Part shown: positions 29,261-37,581 of the stretch, piece by piece
Layout: every line of letters starts with the position of its first letter
Position numbering within the stretch: the first letter of the stretch is position 1
Translations under genes and position numbers: made by a program
Source of the DNA: Candidatus Mycobacterium methanotrophicum
GTDB taxonomy: Bacteria > Actinomycetota > Actinomycetes > Mycobacteriales > Mycobacteriaceae
Direction: 5' to 3'
Assembly: GCF_023515995.1 (NCBI RefSeq)
Contig: NZ_CP097320.1
Location: forward strand, 3,410,001 to 3,474,000
Length of the DNA stretch: 64,000 nucleotides
Notes under the pieces: model-generated
The model's database searches: none
What the model saw: only the letters and a program-made list of their open reading frames with translations
Told to the model about the DNA's origin: nothing

Positions 29261-29629
29261 TCAGACGATCGGCATCTGCCCCGGCGCGTGCCGCACTTCG
29301 TCGAGTTCTGCCGCCGATAGCCGGATCTCGGGCGCGTACCGGCGCAACCGGTCGGCGGCCACGGTGCGGATCTCCTCGGTGACGACCCAGCCGCCGCCGG
29401 AGGCGACGCGAACGCGACGCACCCAGCCGGGGCGTTCGACGCTGGCCAACGGCAGCACACAGATCAACTCGGGGGCCACCGGCGCCGAACGGCGCCTCGC
29501 GCGGCGAGACCGACAGCGTTGCGCCCCAAAGGTTTTGGCCTGCAAATCGGCGGGAATTCGTAGCGTCCCGCCGGGTCTTGCCGGCTGTTGCCGCGCGGGC
29601 GCTTGCGGATCAGACCGGCGGTGGTTCAA
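29261..29629 (-). pseudogene. MazF-like C-terminal remnant, copy 1
   Basis: An open frame running from inside the vapC 3' end. Its last part (WVVTEEIRTVAADRLRRYAP ... LSAAELDEVRH) resembles the C-terminal half of MazF/PemK toxins (pattern 'x-EQIRTVxxxRL ... LSxxEL'). No MazF N terminus is visible, so it is probably a fragment. The family assignment is tentative. A second copy is at 44940-45314. Confidence 0.4.
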
Positions 29630-30011
29630 TCCGTTCGATCGGGTTGATGCGATCGATGGACCGGTCGAAAGAGGCTACCTTGATGACCCCGGCGCTCTCG
29701 GCGCACGCGACAAGGTATGCCTCCGCGAAGTCGATCCGGTCAGTCTCGTAGACCTCGACCGCACGCAAAAGAAGCGCCGGGTCCACGCAGGCAATGAAGT
29801 CGAATGCGATGAGCGATCTCGTGGCTTCGGCAACTTGGTCGCGGGCCGTTCGGTGAAAGGACTCCAACACGTACACCGTCTCAGCCACGACGAGGTCAGT
29901 GAGCAGTAACTCTTGCCCGGTCCCGAGGTACGCAGTCGCGCCGGCCGCCATCTCAGGCGGGTCGCCCGTCAGATGACGCGCAAGGACGTTGGTGTCAACG
30001 ATCGCGGTCAA
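29610..30011 (-). CDS. vapC: VapC-type PIN toxin (copy 1, intact)
   Basis: 133 aa from TTG, overlapping the vapB stop. PIN motifs: MTAIVDTNVLARHLTGDPP, the Glu in LVVAETVYVLESF, DFAEAYLVACAESAG and the terminal FDRSIDRI. All acidic positions are present. It belongs to the PIN subgroup that pairs with AbrB/SpoVT-type antitoxins. Its own antitoxin gene has lost the 5' part and promoter, so expression is doubtful unless it is read from the adjoining remnant. Confidence 0.87.
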   Translation of the reverse strand: MTAIVDTNVLARHLTGDPPEMAAGATAYLGTGQELLLTDLVVAETVYVLESFHRTARDQVAEATRSLIAFDFIACVDPALLLRAVEVYETDRIDFAEAYLVACAESAGVIKVASFDRSIDRINPIERIEPPPV

Positions 30012-30189
30012 CGGCGGTCTGCAGCTCGAGCGGCCCGGCTGCGGCGGATCACCTCATCCCACGCGACATCCCACGCGACGTTGCGTTTCGCCGCCGGGAC
30101 ACGGACAGTTCCGGCCAGGGTGAGGAAGTTCGGCGTCCGGGCCAGCACCGCTCGATTGCCTTCCACCCGGAAGATCACGTCGTCGCCCT
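30008..30189 (-). pseudogene. vapB: AbrB-type vapB, 5' end lost
   Basis: Encodes only the C-terminal 60 residues (VEGNRAVLARTPNFLTLAGT ... DEVIRRSRAARAADRR), identical or nearly so to the whole gene at 45695-45955. The match stops at position 30189, where IS607 sequence begins. The DNA-binding SpoVT/AbrB domain and the promoter repeats are gone. Confidence 0.85.
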
Positions 30190-30191
30190 GG

Positions 30192-30766
30192 CGTACCGGT
30201 GGTTTCGAGAGGGCACGCTGCCGGTTCCGGCGGTGCGGGTGAATGAGCGCACGGTCCTGGTGTCGCCTGACGTGGCGCCGGGTTCACCGGCTCCGGCGTT
30301 CGGGTTGTATGCGCGGGTCTCCTCGCATGATCAAAAGGCCGACCTGGATCGTCAGGTGGCGCGGCTGACGGGGTGGGCCGCTCAGGCGGGTGGAACGGTG
30401 GCGCGGGTTGAGGCCGAGGTTGGATCCGGGATGAACGGGTCACGCGCAAAGGTACGGCGGCTGTTGGCCGACCCAAAAGTGACCGTCGTGGTGGTCGAGC
30501 ACCGGGATCGATTGGGGCGGATGAACACTGAGCTGGTGGAGGCGGCGCTGGCGGCGCACGGTCGCCGGTTGGTGGTACTCGACGACAGTGAGGTCGACGA
30601 CGATCTGGTGCGCGACATGGTGGAGGTGCTCACACGTTTCTGTGCGCGGCTCTATGGTCGCCGCAGTGCTCGAAACCGTGCGTTGAAGGCGGTTGGCTGC
30701 GCGCAGCGTGATATCGGCCCGAAGGCGGTTGTCGGTGCCGGGAGCAAAGATAACGGCCGTGAGTAA
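30192..30766 (+). pseudogene. tnpA: IS607-type serine recombinase TnpA, N terminus missing
   Basis: Reads AYRWFREGTLPVPAVRVNER from about 30192, the end of the MerR-like DNA-binding domain of IS607 TnpA, then the catalytic serine-recombinase domain (FGLYARVSSHDQKADLDRQV with the active Ser, VVVEHRDRLGR). A GTG or ATG for an intact protein would lie upstream of the junction. An internal GTG at 30239 could still give a catalytic domain of about 175 aa without its DNA-binding helix. Confidence 0.85.
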
Positions 30767-30890
30767 ACGTGCGTTGCGGCGGATCGGTGATCCAGTGGCG
30801 GCGGCCGGGCCCGCCGGTGTTCGGGTGCGCACCCGGCTGCACCTGACCGAGGAGGACGCTGCAGCTCGACAGCAAGCCAGAGGAGCCACC
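30759..30890 (+). pseudogene. tnpB: TnpB N-terminal fragment
   Basis: Starts at a GTG overlapping the tnpA end and reads VSKRALRRIGDPVAAAGPAG then VRVRTRLHLTEEDAA, typical of the start of IS607-associated TnpB. After about 35 residues the sequence changes to unrelated DNA that leads into the CoiA-like gene. The RuvC nuclease domain is absent. Confidence 0.6.
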
Positions 30891-30906
30891 AGAGACCGAT
30901 CGTGGC

Positions 30907-31311
30907 ATGAGCGAACGCCACCGGTGGATGCCGAACTACATCACCGACCTCTGCCGGCGGATGGAGTACTCGGCTTTTCCCGAGCACGAGCTCGTCGACG
31001 CCGACGGTGTGTGCGTCGCACGGGCGGACGTGTGTGTGGTGCCCGCCAACATGGTCTTTGAGGTCCAGCAGCGCAACACAGATTTCAAGGGCCGGACGGC
31101 CGCACGCGTTAAAGGTGGTGCGGTGCAGACAGTTTGGATGCTGTCGCATGATGCGAACGCAAAGGGATGTGTTAAGGCACTGTTCTCGCTGCCGGCGGCG
31201 CGGTTCAAGGTGCTCGATCGCCGGCTGCCGCGAAAAGAGCAGTGGGAGCGCGAGTTCGAGCCGTGGCTGGACAGTGCGGCGCTCGACGAGTTCGCGGTGG
31301 TCGGTGTGTGA
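30907..31311 (+). CDS. CoiA-like PD-(D/E)XK nuclease domain protein
   Basis: 134 aa. Central motif ARADVCVVPANMVFEVQQRN followed by DFKGRTAARVKG: an Asp, then Glu-x-Gln, as in the CoiA/competence and very-short-patch-like nuclease fold. HRWMPNYITDLCRRME upstream fits the 'WHxxWK' region of the family, but the usual N-terminal zinc-binding part is missing, so it may be truncated by the tnpB junction just upstream. DNA is the probable substrate. Function inferred from motif only. Confidence 0.6.
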   Translation: MSERHRWMPNYITDLCRRMEYSAFPEHELVDADGVCVARADVCVVPANMVFEVQQRNTDFKGRTAARVKGGAVQTVWMLSHDANAKGCVKALFSLPAARFKVLDRRLPRKEQWEREFEPWLDSAALDEFAVVGV

Positions 31312-31424
31312 TCCAGACGCGACGGCCCTCCAGGACCTCACGCAGAAACACCTGCAGGTCCAGCTTGCACGTGCGCAGATAGGGCGGCTCGTCAATCAGC
31401 TGCCACGTCGTCGCCCACAGGCCA

Positions 31425-31663
31425 ACGCCTCGCAGGGCACCGATCACGGCACCGCGGGCCCGGTGTTCGTCGCCGGCGCGCCGGTCAAGGGCGGCTTCTA
31501 CGGCGACGAGCCCAGCCTGACCGACCTGGACCACGGCGATCTCAAACCCACTACCGACTTCCGTGACGTGTACTACGAGCTGTTGACGCAGACGCTGCAG
31601 AGCGACCCAGACGCCGTCGGTCGGGAACGGCCGGCGCGCTGGGCTTCCTCTGATCTGATCTGA
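31425..31663 (+). pseudogene. C-terminal fragment of a DUF1501 protein
   Basis: Reads GTDHGTAGPVFVAGAPVKGG then FYGDEPSLTDLDHGDLKPTT and DFRDVYYELL. This is the highly conserved C terminus of DUF1501 proteins, which are normally 400 aa or more and paired with a DUF1800 gene. Only the last 75-80 residues remain; no start or partner is nearby. A displaced gene fragment. Confidence 0.75.
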
Positions 31664-31688
31664 GCGACGGCCTTCGGTCTGAATCTCG

Positions 31689-32519
31689 CTACACCGGCTT
31701 CGCCAGCTCCGCCACCCGCGCCCGGGTCGCCGCCCACAACGTCCCCGGCACCGTGCGCAGCTGCGGATGCCGGGTGGCCAGCTCGACGTCCACCGGCCGC
31801 GGCGCACCGAGTCCACCGCCGGGCGCCACGGCCGGCGGTACCGGCCGGCCCAGCAGCCCGGCGATCTGGGCCGCCCACTCGGCCTTCGTCACGGCCTCCA
31901 CCCCGACAGCGTGATAGATCCCCGACACAGCTTCCGACGTGATGATCCCAGCGGTCAGCCGGGCGACGTGGGTCACCGGAATCGGGAAGCGCCGTCGCCG
32001 ATCGACGGCCAGCGGTGCACCAGCCAGGGCCGCACGCACCGCGTCGGCGACGAAGTCTTTCGAGCCGAACAGCAGCGGCAACCGCAGCACCACGTTGCAA
32101 CCGCAGCCCAAAACCAGCTGTTCGGCCTCGGCCTTGTGGCGGCCGTAAACCTGCAGCGGCGCCACCGCGGCGTCTTCGAAATATGTTCCGGCGCTGCCGA
32201 ACACATAGTCCGACGAGTAGTAGATAACCCGGCGCCCGGTGCGTGCCGCCACCGCGGCCACCCGCTGCACCCCGGCCACGTTGGCCTCATACGATGCCGC
32301 CGGGTCGCGCTCGCAGCGATCCGGATCGGCGATCGCGACGGCGTAGATCACCACACCCGGATCAGCCGCCGCGATGCACGCCGCCACTGCATCGTCGTCG
32401 CCGACGTCAACCTCGCTGCGCGTCAACCCGTGGACCGAGAACCCGTATCCGGGCAGTAGATCGCACAGCGCGGCGCCGACTCGTCCGCCGGCACCGAGCA
32501 CCAGCACATGAACGGTCAT
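31689..32519 (-). CDS. RmlD-like sugar-nucleotide reductase
   Basis: 276 aa. Rossmann motif HVLVLGAGGRVGAALCDLL, catalytic Tyr-x-x-x-Lys in VYGRHKAEAEQ, and the DLTRSEVDVGD/DRCERDP pattern of dTDP-4-dehydrorhamnose reductase relatives. Probably reduces a keto-sugar bound to a nucleotide. Last gene of a three-gene minus-strand operon with a HAD phosphatase and a kinase. A GTG directly precedes the ATG (GTGATG), so the start could be one codon earlier. Confidence 0.8.
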   Translation of the reverse strand: MTVHVLVLGAGGRVGAALCDLLPGYGFSVHGLTRSEVDVGDDDAVAACIAAADPGVVIYAVAIADPDRCERDPAASYEANVAGVQRVAAVAARTGRRVIYYSSDYVFGSAGTYFEDAAVAPLQVYGRHKAEAEQLVLGCGCNVVLRLPLLFGSKDFVADAVRAALAGAPLAVDRRRRFPIPVTHVARLTAGIITSEAVSGIYHAVGVEAVTKAEWAAQIAGLLGRPVPPAVAPGGGLGAPRPVDVELATRHPQLRTVPGTLWAATRARVAELAKPV

Positions 32520-32531
32520 CACAGATCGAGC

Positions 32532-33374
32532 TCAGCGCGACACCGTGATGCGGCCCAGCCAATCGGCGACCGCTTCCGAGCCGGGCCCGTCGATGTGTTC
32601 GCACGACACGGCCTTCGCGCGTTCACTGGCCGCGCCCACTGCCACGCCGTAATGGGCAAGCTGCAGCATCGGGGCGTCGGAGTCACTGTCCCCGAACGCA
32701 ACGACGTCGGCCGGGGTGATCTGCAAGCTCCGGCACAGCTCGGAGACCGCGATCCCCTTGTCGATGCCGCGGGCCTGAATGTCGCAGCAGTCCCAGCCGC
32801 TGGTCACCGCGGTCAGATCGTCGCGAACGGCCAGCTCGTCCAGCACGTCCGCCCGGGCCGACGTGCTGCCCCGACACATCACCTTCAGCACCGATTCACC
32901 GAGCAGCTGCGCCAATGCGTCGGGAGTCCCGCGCTCGTCGGCGGTCAGCCCGGTGACCTGCTCCTCGTGATCGGTGGCCGCCGCGGGCGCGACCGCCAGC
33001 CAGCGCGACGGCTGGTAGACGTTGACCGCGCCGCCGGTGTCGGCGAATGTGCGCAGCGCCCCGGTCAAGCGGGCATCCACCACGAAGGTTTCGGCGATCA
33101 GCTGCCGACCGCAGTCGCGGACCACCACCGCGCCGTTGAATCCGATCAGATGCGCGGCGACATCCAGCTGCCGCGCGAGTAGCTGCAGTGAGCCGATCGG
33201 CCGCGAGCTGGCGAAAGCCAGCTGCAGACCGCGGTGCCGCAGGTCGCGCAGCGCCTCCGCGGTGCGCGCGGAGAGCGGGGTGTAGGCGTCCAGCAGCGTG
33301 CCGTCGATATCGAGCACGACCAGGCGCGCGCGAACATCAGCCACCCCAGGCCCGACTAGCTGTCGAATCGCCAC
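32532..33374 (-). CDS. HAD-superfamily phosphatase (Cof-like, type IIB)
   Basis: 280 aa from the GTG at 33374, or 270 from the GTG at 33344 just after the kinase stop. HAD motif I VVLDIDGTLLDAYTP, motif II AFASSRP, motif III lysine in GIDKGIAVSEL, motif IV VVAFGDSDSDAPML. The IIB cap points to sugar phosphates or similar small substrates. Lies between the kinase (overlap up to 19 nt) and the RmlD-like gene, implying one pathway. Confidence 0.85.
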   Translation of the reverse strand: MAIRQLVGPGVADVRARLVVLDIDGTLLDAYTPLSARTAEALRDLRHRGLQLAFASSRPIGSLQLLARQLDVAAHLIGFNGAVVVRDCGRQLIAETFVVDARLTGALRTFADTGGAVNVYQPSRWLAVAPAAATDHEEQVTGLTADERGTPDALAQLLGESVLKVMCRGSTSARADVLDELAVRDDLTAVTSGWDCCDIQARGIDKGIAVSELCRSLQITPADVVAFGDSDSDAPMLQLAHYGVAVGAASERAKAVSCEHIDGPGSEAVADWLGRITVSR

Positions 33375-34897
33375 TCAGTGGCGCCCCGGTCGGTGCTTCG
33401 GTTCAGGGCACGGCGGTACAGCTCCTCGGAGTCGTCTGGCTCGGTCGCGAGGCGCTCCAGCACCTCGGCCAGCCGCAGCGCTCCGATGACGTAGATGGCC
33501 ACCGAGACGTTCGGGGATGCGCAGGGGTGGACGTGGAACGGCATGTCCGAGCAGAAGTGCATGGCCTCGTTGAACAGGATGCGCGACTCGACCCGTCCGA
33601 AATCCGTGTGCAAGATATCGGCGATGCTGCCCCGCATCAGCTGATGCAGCTCGTTGTAAACGTCTTCCAGCCGCGGCGATGTGAGGGTGAGCTCGACGAC
33701 GGCCGTGTCACCGGCCACCGAGTGGCTCACCTGGTGCCGACCCTCGTGCAGCAGGTCGTAATGCCCGTTGTAGCTGTGGGACAGTTTGCCCAGGTCATAG
33801 TAGATGTCGCAGACCGGGTAGCCGCGCGGATCGACCAGCCAGAATTTTTTCGACTCCTGGTCGTAAAGGATGTTCTCCAAGTGCAGATCGCCGTGGATAT
33901 ACGGCGACACACCCTCCGGCGTGAGTTCGGCGACCGCGTTGGCGTCGTGCTCCAGCTGCAGCAGCATTGCCGGGACATTGGGAATGACCCGCCCGTTGAC
34001 TTGCAGCCGGCGGCTGCGTATCAGCGGGCCGAAATCCGGATCCAGGTCGACGGTGACCGCAAGCCGATTCCACACCCTGGTGAAGTGGTAATCCCGCAGG
34101 TAGTTCGCCGGTGTCGCACTCGAATGCTTGCGATACGCCTGGCTGTATTCGTAGTCGAGCACCTGTTCGAGCACTGACGCGGCGTGCCGCGGGGTGATCT
34201 GGAGGTTCAGCAGCAGGTCGCGAAGGCTCGGGTGACCGACATACTCCAGCCCAAGGCGGGCGGAATGGGCTTCCACATCAGAGAACAGCATCTCGGGGTA
34301 GCTGTCGCGCAGCGCTCTTGGAAGGCGGGCGTAGAACCGTGCCTCGTCGCGCAGCTTCATCGAACCGCGACCGGTGGCTTGCTTGCGAAAGTACGGCTGT
34401 ACACCGGATTTCGCGAACGATCCGCCGACGCGAATCGCATCGTTGGCCGTGATTCCTTCAAAGTCGTACCGGTGCAACTTTTTAATGTCGGTGAGCTTGC
34501 GCAGGCTGTCCTCGAAATCTCGGTGGTTTCGGTGATTGAGCCGCAACAAATCAGCCCGTGCCAGCCGGGCGGCGATTATCCGGCCGTCGACGCCGGAGTT
34601 CCATGCGATGAAATGCGCCGGGAGCCGCGCTGACCGCAACGTCAGCAGCCGAATCACCGACGGTGTCAGTTGCCCCTCGGAGCAGATCACCACCACGTCG
34701 TCCGGGGCATGGCCGTCCGGTATTCCGCCCTGATCCTGAAAGCGGTCCAACACGTCGTTGAGATCGTCATCATCGCCCAGGTCGATCACCTGATCGATGC
34801 CGTACCACTGCAGCCAGGTCCGGGTGGTTTCGGTCAGATCGTCCAGATCGTCGCCGACACACCCGCGGTGCCGCTCGCCCACGATTATCCCGAGCAT
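33356..34897 (-). CDS. APH-fold kinase with an unusual N-terminal domain
   Basis: 513 aa. The C-terminal half is an aminoglycoside-phosphotransferase-like kinase: catalytic loop YIHGDLHLENILYD and metal site FWLVDPRGYPVCDIYYDLGK. The substrate is not an obvious antibiotic; such kinases also act in capsule and sugar pathways. Residues 1-150 (VIDLGDDDDLNDVLDRFQDQ ... VVVICSEGQLTPSVIRLL) are a separate alpha/beta domain I cannot name. First large gene of the kinase-HAD-RmlD operon. A small open frame overlaps its 5' end. Confidence 0.75.
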   Translation of the reverse strand: MLGIIVGERHRGCVGDDLDDLTETTRTWLQWYGIDQVIDLGDDDDLNDVLDRFQDQGGIPDGHAPDDVVVICSEGQLTPSVIRLLTLRSARLPAHFIAWNSGVDGRIIAARLARADLLRLNHRNHRDFEDSLRKLTDIKKLHRYDFEGITANDAIRVGGSFAKSGVQPYFRKQATGRGSMKLRDEARFYARLPRALRDSYPEMLFSDVEAHSARLGLEYVGHPSLRDLLLNLQITPRHAASVLEQVLDYEYSQAYRKHSSATPANYLRDYHFTRVWNRLAVTVDLDPDFGPLIRSRRLQVNGRVIPNVPAMLLQLEHDANAVAELTPEGVSPYIHGDLHLENILYDQESKKFWLVDPRGYPVCDIYYDLGKLSHSYNGHYDLLHEGRHQVSHSVAGDTAVVELTLTSPRLEDVYNELHQLMRGSIADILHTDFGRVESRILFNEAMHFCSDMPFHVHPCASPNVSVAIYVIGALRLAEVLERLATEPDDSEELYRRALNRSTDRGATEWRFDS

Positions 34898-35019
34898 GCG
34901 CAGGCTGCGTCGAGCACCCGGACGGAGACCGGATTGATCACGGTTGTCTCATCCTGTTCCCGCAAGCCGACGACAGCGGAGATGGGGAGATAGTTGAGTG
35001 CCGTTCCCGCCCAGGGCAT
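34885..35019 (-). other. Small frame overlapping the kinase start, possible lost N terminus
   Basis: 44 codons (MPWAGTALNYLPISAVVGLR ... NPVSVRVLDAACACSG) in a different frame, ending 13 nt inside the kinase gene. The sequence is protein-like, so it may be the original N terminus of the kinase separated by a frameshift, or a separate coupled leader. Unresolved. Confidence 0.35.
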
Positions 35020-35185
35020 GGGCTCGCGACGACCAATCGGCTTGCGAACGTTTACTCCCAGGACAGAACCGTACCAGCAGGGAGCCAAACACTCTTCATT
35101 GCTGCCGGTCTGGCGCGATGGCGTCGGCGACGGCCCGCTGGATGCGCGCGACGTCCGCGCCTGACAGAACGCACAGGAAACTTTC

Positions 35186-35833
35186 TTGAAATTTGATAAT
35201 CTCTCAGCCGTCGCTCAGCTACAGTTGGGGCGGTATTGGGTCCATGTGCACTGGGGGCAGGTCATGCAACGCAATCTCGTTCCCTACGCAACCCCCGACA
35301 TCTCGCAGGGCCTCAGCACGCTGTTCAGCGACCTGTCGACCGGTGCCGCGAACCCGGGACCAACCCGATCTCGCTGCTCAGCGAGGGCGCGCTGGGGTGC
35401 TTAGCAGCGCCGATGCGTCCAATGCAGCGTCCACCGCCGTCACCGACAACGTCGAATCGGCGCTGCGCAGCGGCGACTCCACGGCCATGACCGACCTGGA
35501 AAACGCCGGCACCACGGTGCTGTACGCCTACCTCAACGGCTACCCGGACGCCGTCGGCTCCGGCAACGACCTGTCCCCGGATTCGGCCTACTCACCAACA
35601 CCGCCGACGGCGCGGCCACCGGCCAGCTCGACGGTCTTGCGCAGGTCAGCAACACCATCGCCGACGAGGTGTCGGCGCTCGGTGGCAGGGATTTGACGAC
35701 CAGCCCCACCGTGCTGGGACCGGGCACCCTGGACCTGTCGGTCAACGTCGACTCGCTGCTGAACACCCTGGGCACGCGTCTTCCATCCAGTCGAAGTTCT
35801 CCCTTGCAAGAACCTAGCACACATGCTATATAA
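35186..35833 (+). pseudogene. Frameshifted secreted or PE/PPE-associated protein gene
   Basis: Three frames in succession are protein-like: MQRNLVPYATPDISQGLSTL (from about 35264), then SSADASNAASTAVTDNVESA ... VLYAYLNGYPDAVGSGND (to about 35580), then LLTNTADGAATGQLDGLAQV ... DLSVNVDSLLNTLG. Joined, they resemble mycobacterial helical secreted proteins with NGYP-type repeats. At least two frameshifts make this a pseudogene. Family only loosely recognised. Confidence 0.55.
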
Positions 35834-35849
35834 AAACCTATGTCAGGTC

Positions 35850-36973
35850 GCACAGGTGATCTGATCGAATCTTAGGAGGTCAAGGTGGCCGGCAGCGGCG
35901 AAAAGAGGCCCTTTAGCGCCTAACCGCGAGGACCGGGCGGCGGTCGCCTTCAGGTCAAGGAGGTGAGAAAGATGACCACCGACACCCTGACTGATGCTCT
36001 GCCGCAAGAGGCGGAGACGATTGTGCGGGCTGAATGGATGCGCCTGCTCTACGCCACCCCACCGAGCCAGCATCAGGTCACCCCAGCTTGCGCCGAGATG
36101 CCCGCCGCCCGGCCCCGCCCTCCGCAGGTCGCCACCTGTACCGCAACGCGTGATCGGCCCGGCGCTGCGCGACCCCGTTATCGAAAACAGTGGCCTGCCG
36201 GCGGGCGGTCGAGTCGACCAGTTCGACCAGTGTGGCCCACACAACGGTCTCCTCCGCCGTCGCACAACCGACCTCGTTCGAAGCGAGTTGCCGAACAACG
36301 GAGGTGATGTCCCTAAGCGATGAACACGAGCTGGCAGTGACTCGCGTGCCGCCCACAGCTACCCCCATTATTAAGCGCCCGACGCAGGCCCTGGTCTGCG
36401 TGCGCACCGCCACCGATGTGGCGCCCCAAGAAGAGTGGGCCGTGCGTGATGTCACCGCACAGTCCGGCTAGGCCCCGCTGCCCCAATTCGTTGCTCTCCC
36501 TCGGCAGCGGGGCTCGCTGTCCCGCAGTAGGCGCTACTGGTAGTGGTGGTCGCTTCGGGAAAGTTTCGGTGTTAGCCGAAGCCAAGATCCTGCGGCCCCG
36601 ATGGTGGGCTGCTGGGTCATGGCATGCGCGGGAACCGCCCGCGTGATCGTCCCGCAGGGCGGTTCCCACCCTCGCGAGCCGCACTACCGCAGTGATGAAA
36701 AGTTTGGGATATATCTGTTCTTCAATGGGCGTTGCGTCGATGAGCGCTGAGTCGCCGAACCAGGATCTGTACGGCTTCGCCCTTGAGTTACGCAAGTTGG
36801 CCTACACCATGCCGCCCGGCTGTGAAGACCCGCTCGTCCGCTTGAGCGAGCGGACGGTGCACCATGCTCTACAACAGTCAGCGGCCGCGGGTCGACCACG
36901 ATCGCGGACGGGGGTAGCTGTCGCCCGGCGTGGGGTCGCCTTAGAAACCGAACGAAACTGATTGTTTCGAAGG
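35850..36973 (+). other. Region of weak small frames, unassigned
   Basis: No recognised gene. Good ribosome sites precede two frames: AGGAGG before a 12-codon frame at about 35885, and AAGGAGG before the ATG at 35972 (MTTDTLTDALPQEAETIVRA, open to 36307 but low-complexity after 35 codons). A frame at 36692-36961 (NQDLYGFALELRKLAYTMPP) is also plausible as a small protein of unknown function. GGGAACCGCCC (36630-36640) and GGGCGGTTCCC (36657-36667) form an 11-bp hairpin. Confidence 0.35.
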
Positions 36974-37001
36974 CCCGTAAGGGGATCGATCCCCTTACGG
37001 G
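36974..37001. repeat. 28-bp perfect palindrome
   Basis: CCCGTAAGGGGATC joined directly to its exact complement GATCCCCTTACGGG, with ATCGAT at the centre. It lies between a possible rightward small gene ending at 36961 and the leftward regulator ending at 37028, so it could be a two-way terminator, but it lacks T-tracts. A protein-binding site is the other reading. Confidence 0.8.
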
Positions 37002-37027
37002 GCGGCGCCGCGGAGCCCTTGCCACGG

Positions 37028-37576
37028 TCAACCGACTGGGGCTAGCGTCGCTGCGCCATGATCTCGGTCTGCCAGCGCTGCCCGGGCGGAACCACCACCC
37101 GCCAGTTCAGCGACCCAGGCACTCCCTTCGTTCTTCCCGGCGGCACTGTGATCGACCGCCGGTTTGCGGTCGGCCTTCAGTTTGGCGTTAAGCAGCTTCA
37201 AGGCGGTGTAGCCGGCTTGCAGCTGGCTATTTTTGGTCTCTAGGTCCAGAATCTGCGCAATCCCGGCGAGGTTGACGCCTTGGTCGACCAGTTCGGTGAT
37301 CCGCTGCAGGCGCTGCAGATCGTTGTCGCTGTAGCGACGGGTGCTCCCAGCGGTGCGAGCCGGGCTCAGCAGTCCGCGGCGCTCATAGAGAAGGCCAAGC
37401 CGCGGCGCATCGAGATCAGCCACGACGGCCAGCAGACAGCGATCAACGCCTAACAGCCGTAGGGCCGACGTGTCACTCGATGACGAGGAGGTGATGCGCC
37501 GACAGTCCAAACCCACGCGGTGAACCCTCGTGCCGTCCACAAATACTGCGACGTATTCGACACGCGACAGACGCAC
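37028..37576 (-). CDS. MerR/HspR-like regulator
   Basis: Up to 182 aa; start uncertain. MerR-type winged helix: LGLLYERRGLLSPARTAGST, RRYSDNDLQRLQRITELV, NLAGIAQILDLETKN, then a coiled-coil segment LKLLNAKLKADRK. This is the HspR branch of MerR regulators. The usual opening 'ISVAAELxGxHPQTLR' is altered to LAVVADLDAPR, so the first helix may be damaged or the true start lies at an internal codon. Residues before about 50 are unlikely to be translated. Confidence 0.65.
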   Translation of the reverse strand: MRLSRVEYVAVFVDGTRVHRVGLDCRRITSSSSSDTSALRLLGVDRCLLAVVADLDAPRLGLLYERRGLLSPARTAGSTRRYSDNDLQRLQRITELVDQGVNLAGIAQILDLETKNSQLQAGYTALKLLNAKLKADRKPAVDHSAAGKNEGSAWVAELAGGGSARAALADRDHGAATLAPVG

Positions 37577-37581
37577 CCCGG

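Larger units (their letters stand above)
29250..30189. repeat. Duplicated TA block, copy 1 (vapC intact, vapB truncated)
   Basis: About 940 bp that occurs again at 44931-45876 in the same orientation, starting at GACTCAGACGATCGGCAT and ending at CACGTCGTCGCCCT. Contents on the minus strand: a MazF-like tail, vapC, and the 3' part of an AbrB-type vapB. Here vapC is open but vapB is cut at 30189 by IS607 sequence. In copy 2 vapB is whole but vapC is broken. Confidence 0.9.
30190..30890 (+). mobile_element. IS607-family element, left part (tnpA and tnpB starts)
   Basis: Begins at the break in vapB copy 1 with a tnpA lacking its first helices, then the first 35 codons of tnpB, then unrelated sequence. 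A right end of the same element type (tnpB 3' part and terminal hairpin) is at 44580-44855, next to the second copy of the TA block. The remnants may derive from one element. Confidence 0.75.

Noticed and set aside
31312..31420. Minus-strand protein-like stretch (WQLIDEPPYLRTCKLDLQVF)
   Set aside because: Too short, no start or stop structure and no family; possibly a fragment, but not supportable as a feature.
36630..36667. 11-bp hairpin as a Rho-independent terminator
   Set aside because: Arms are perfect, but no T-tract follows on either strand and no gene clearly ends just before it.
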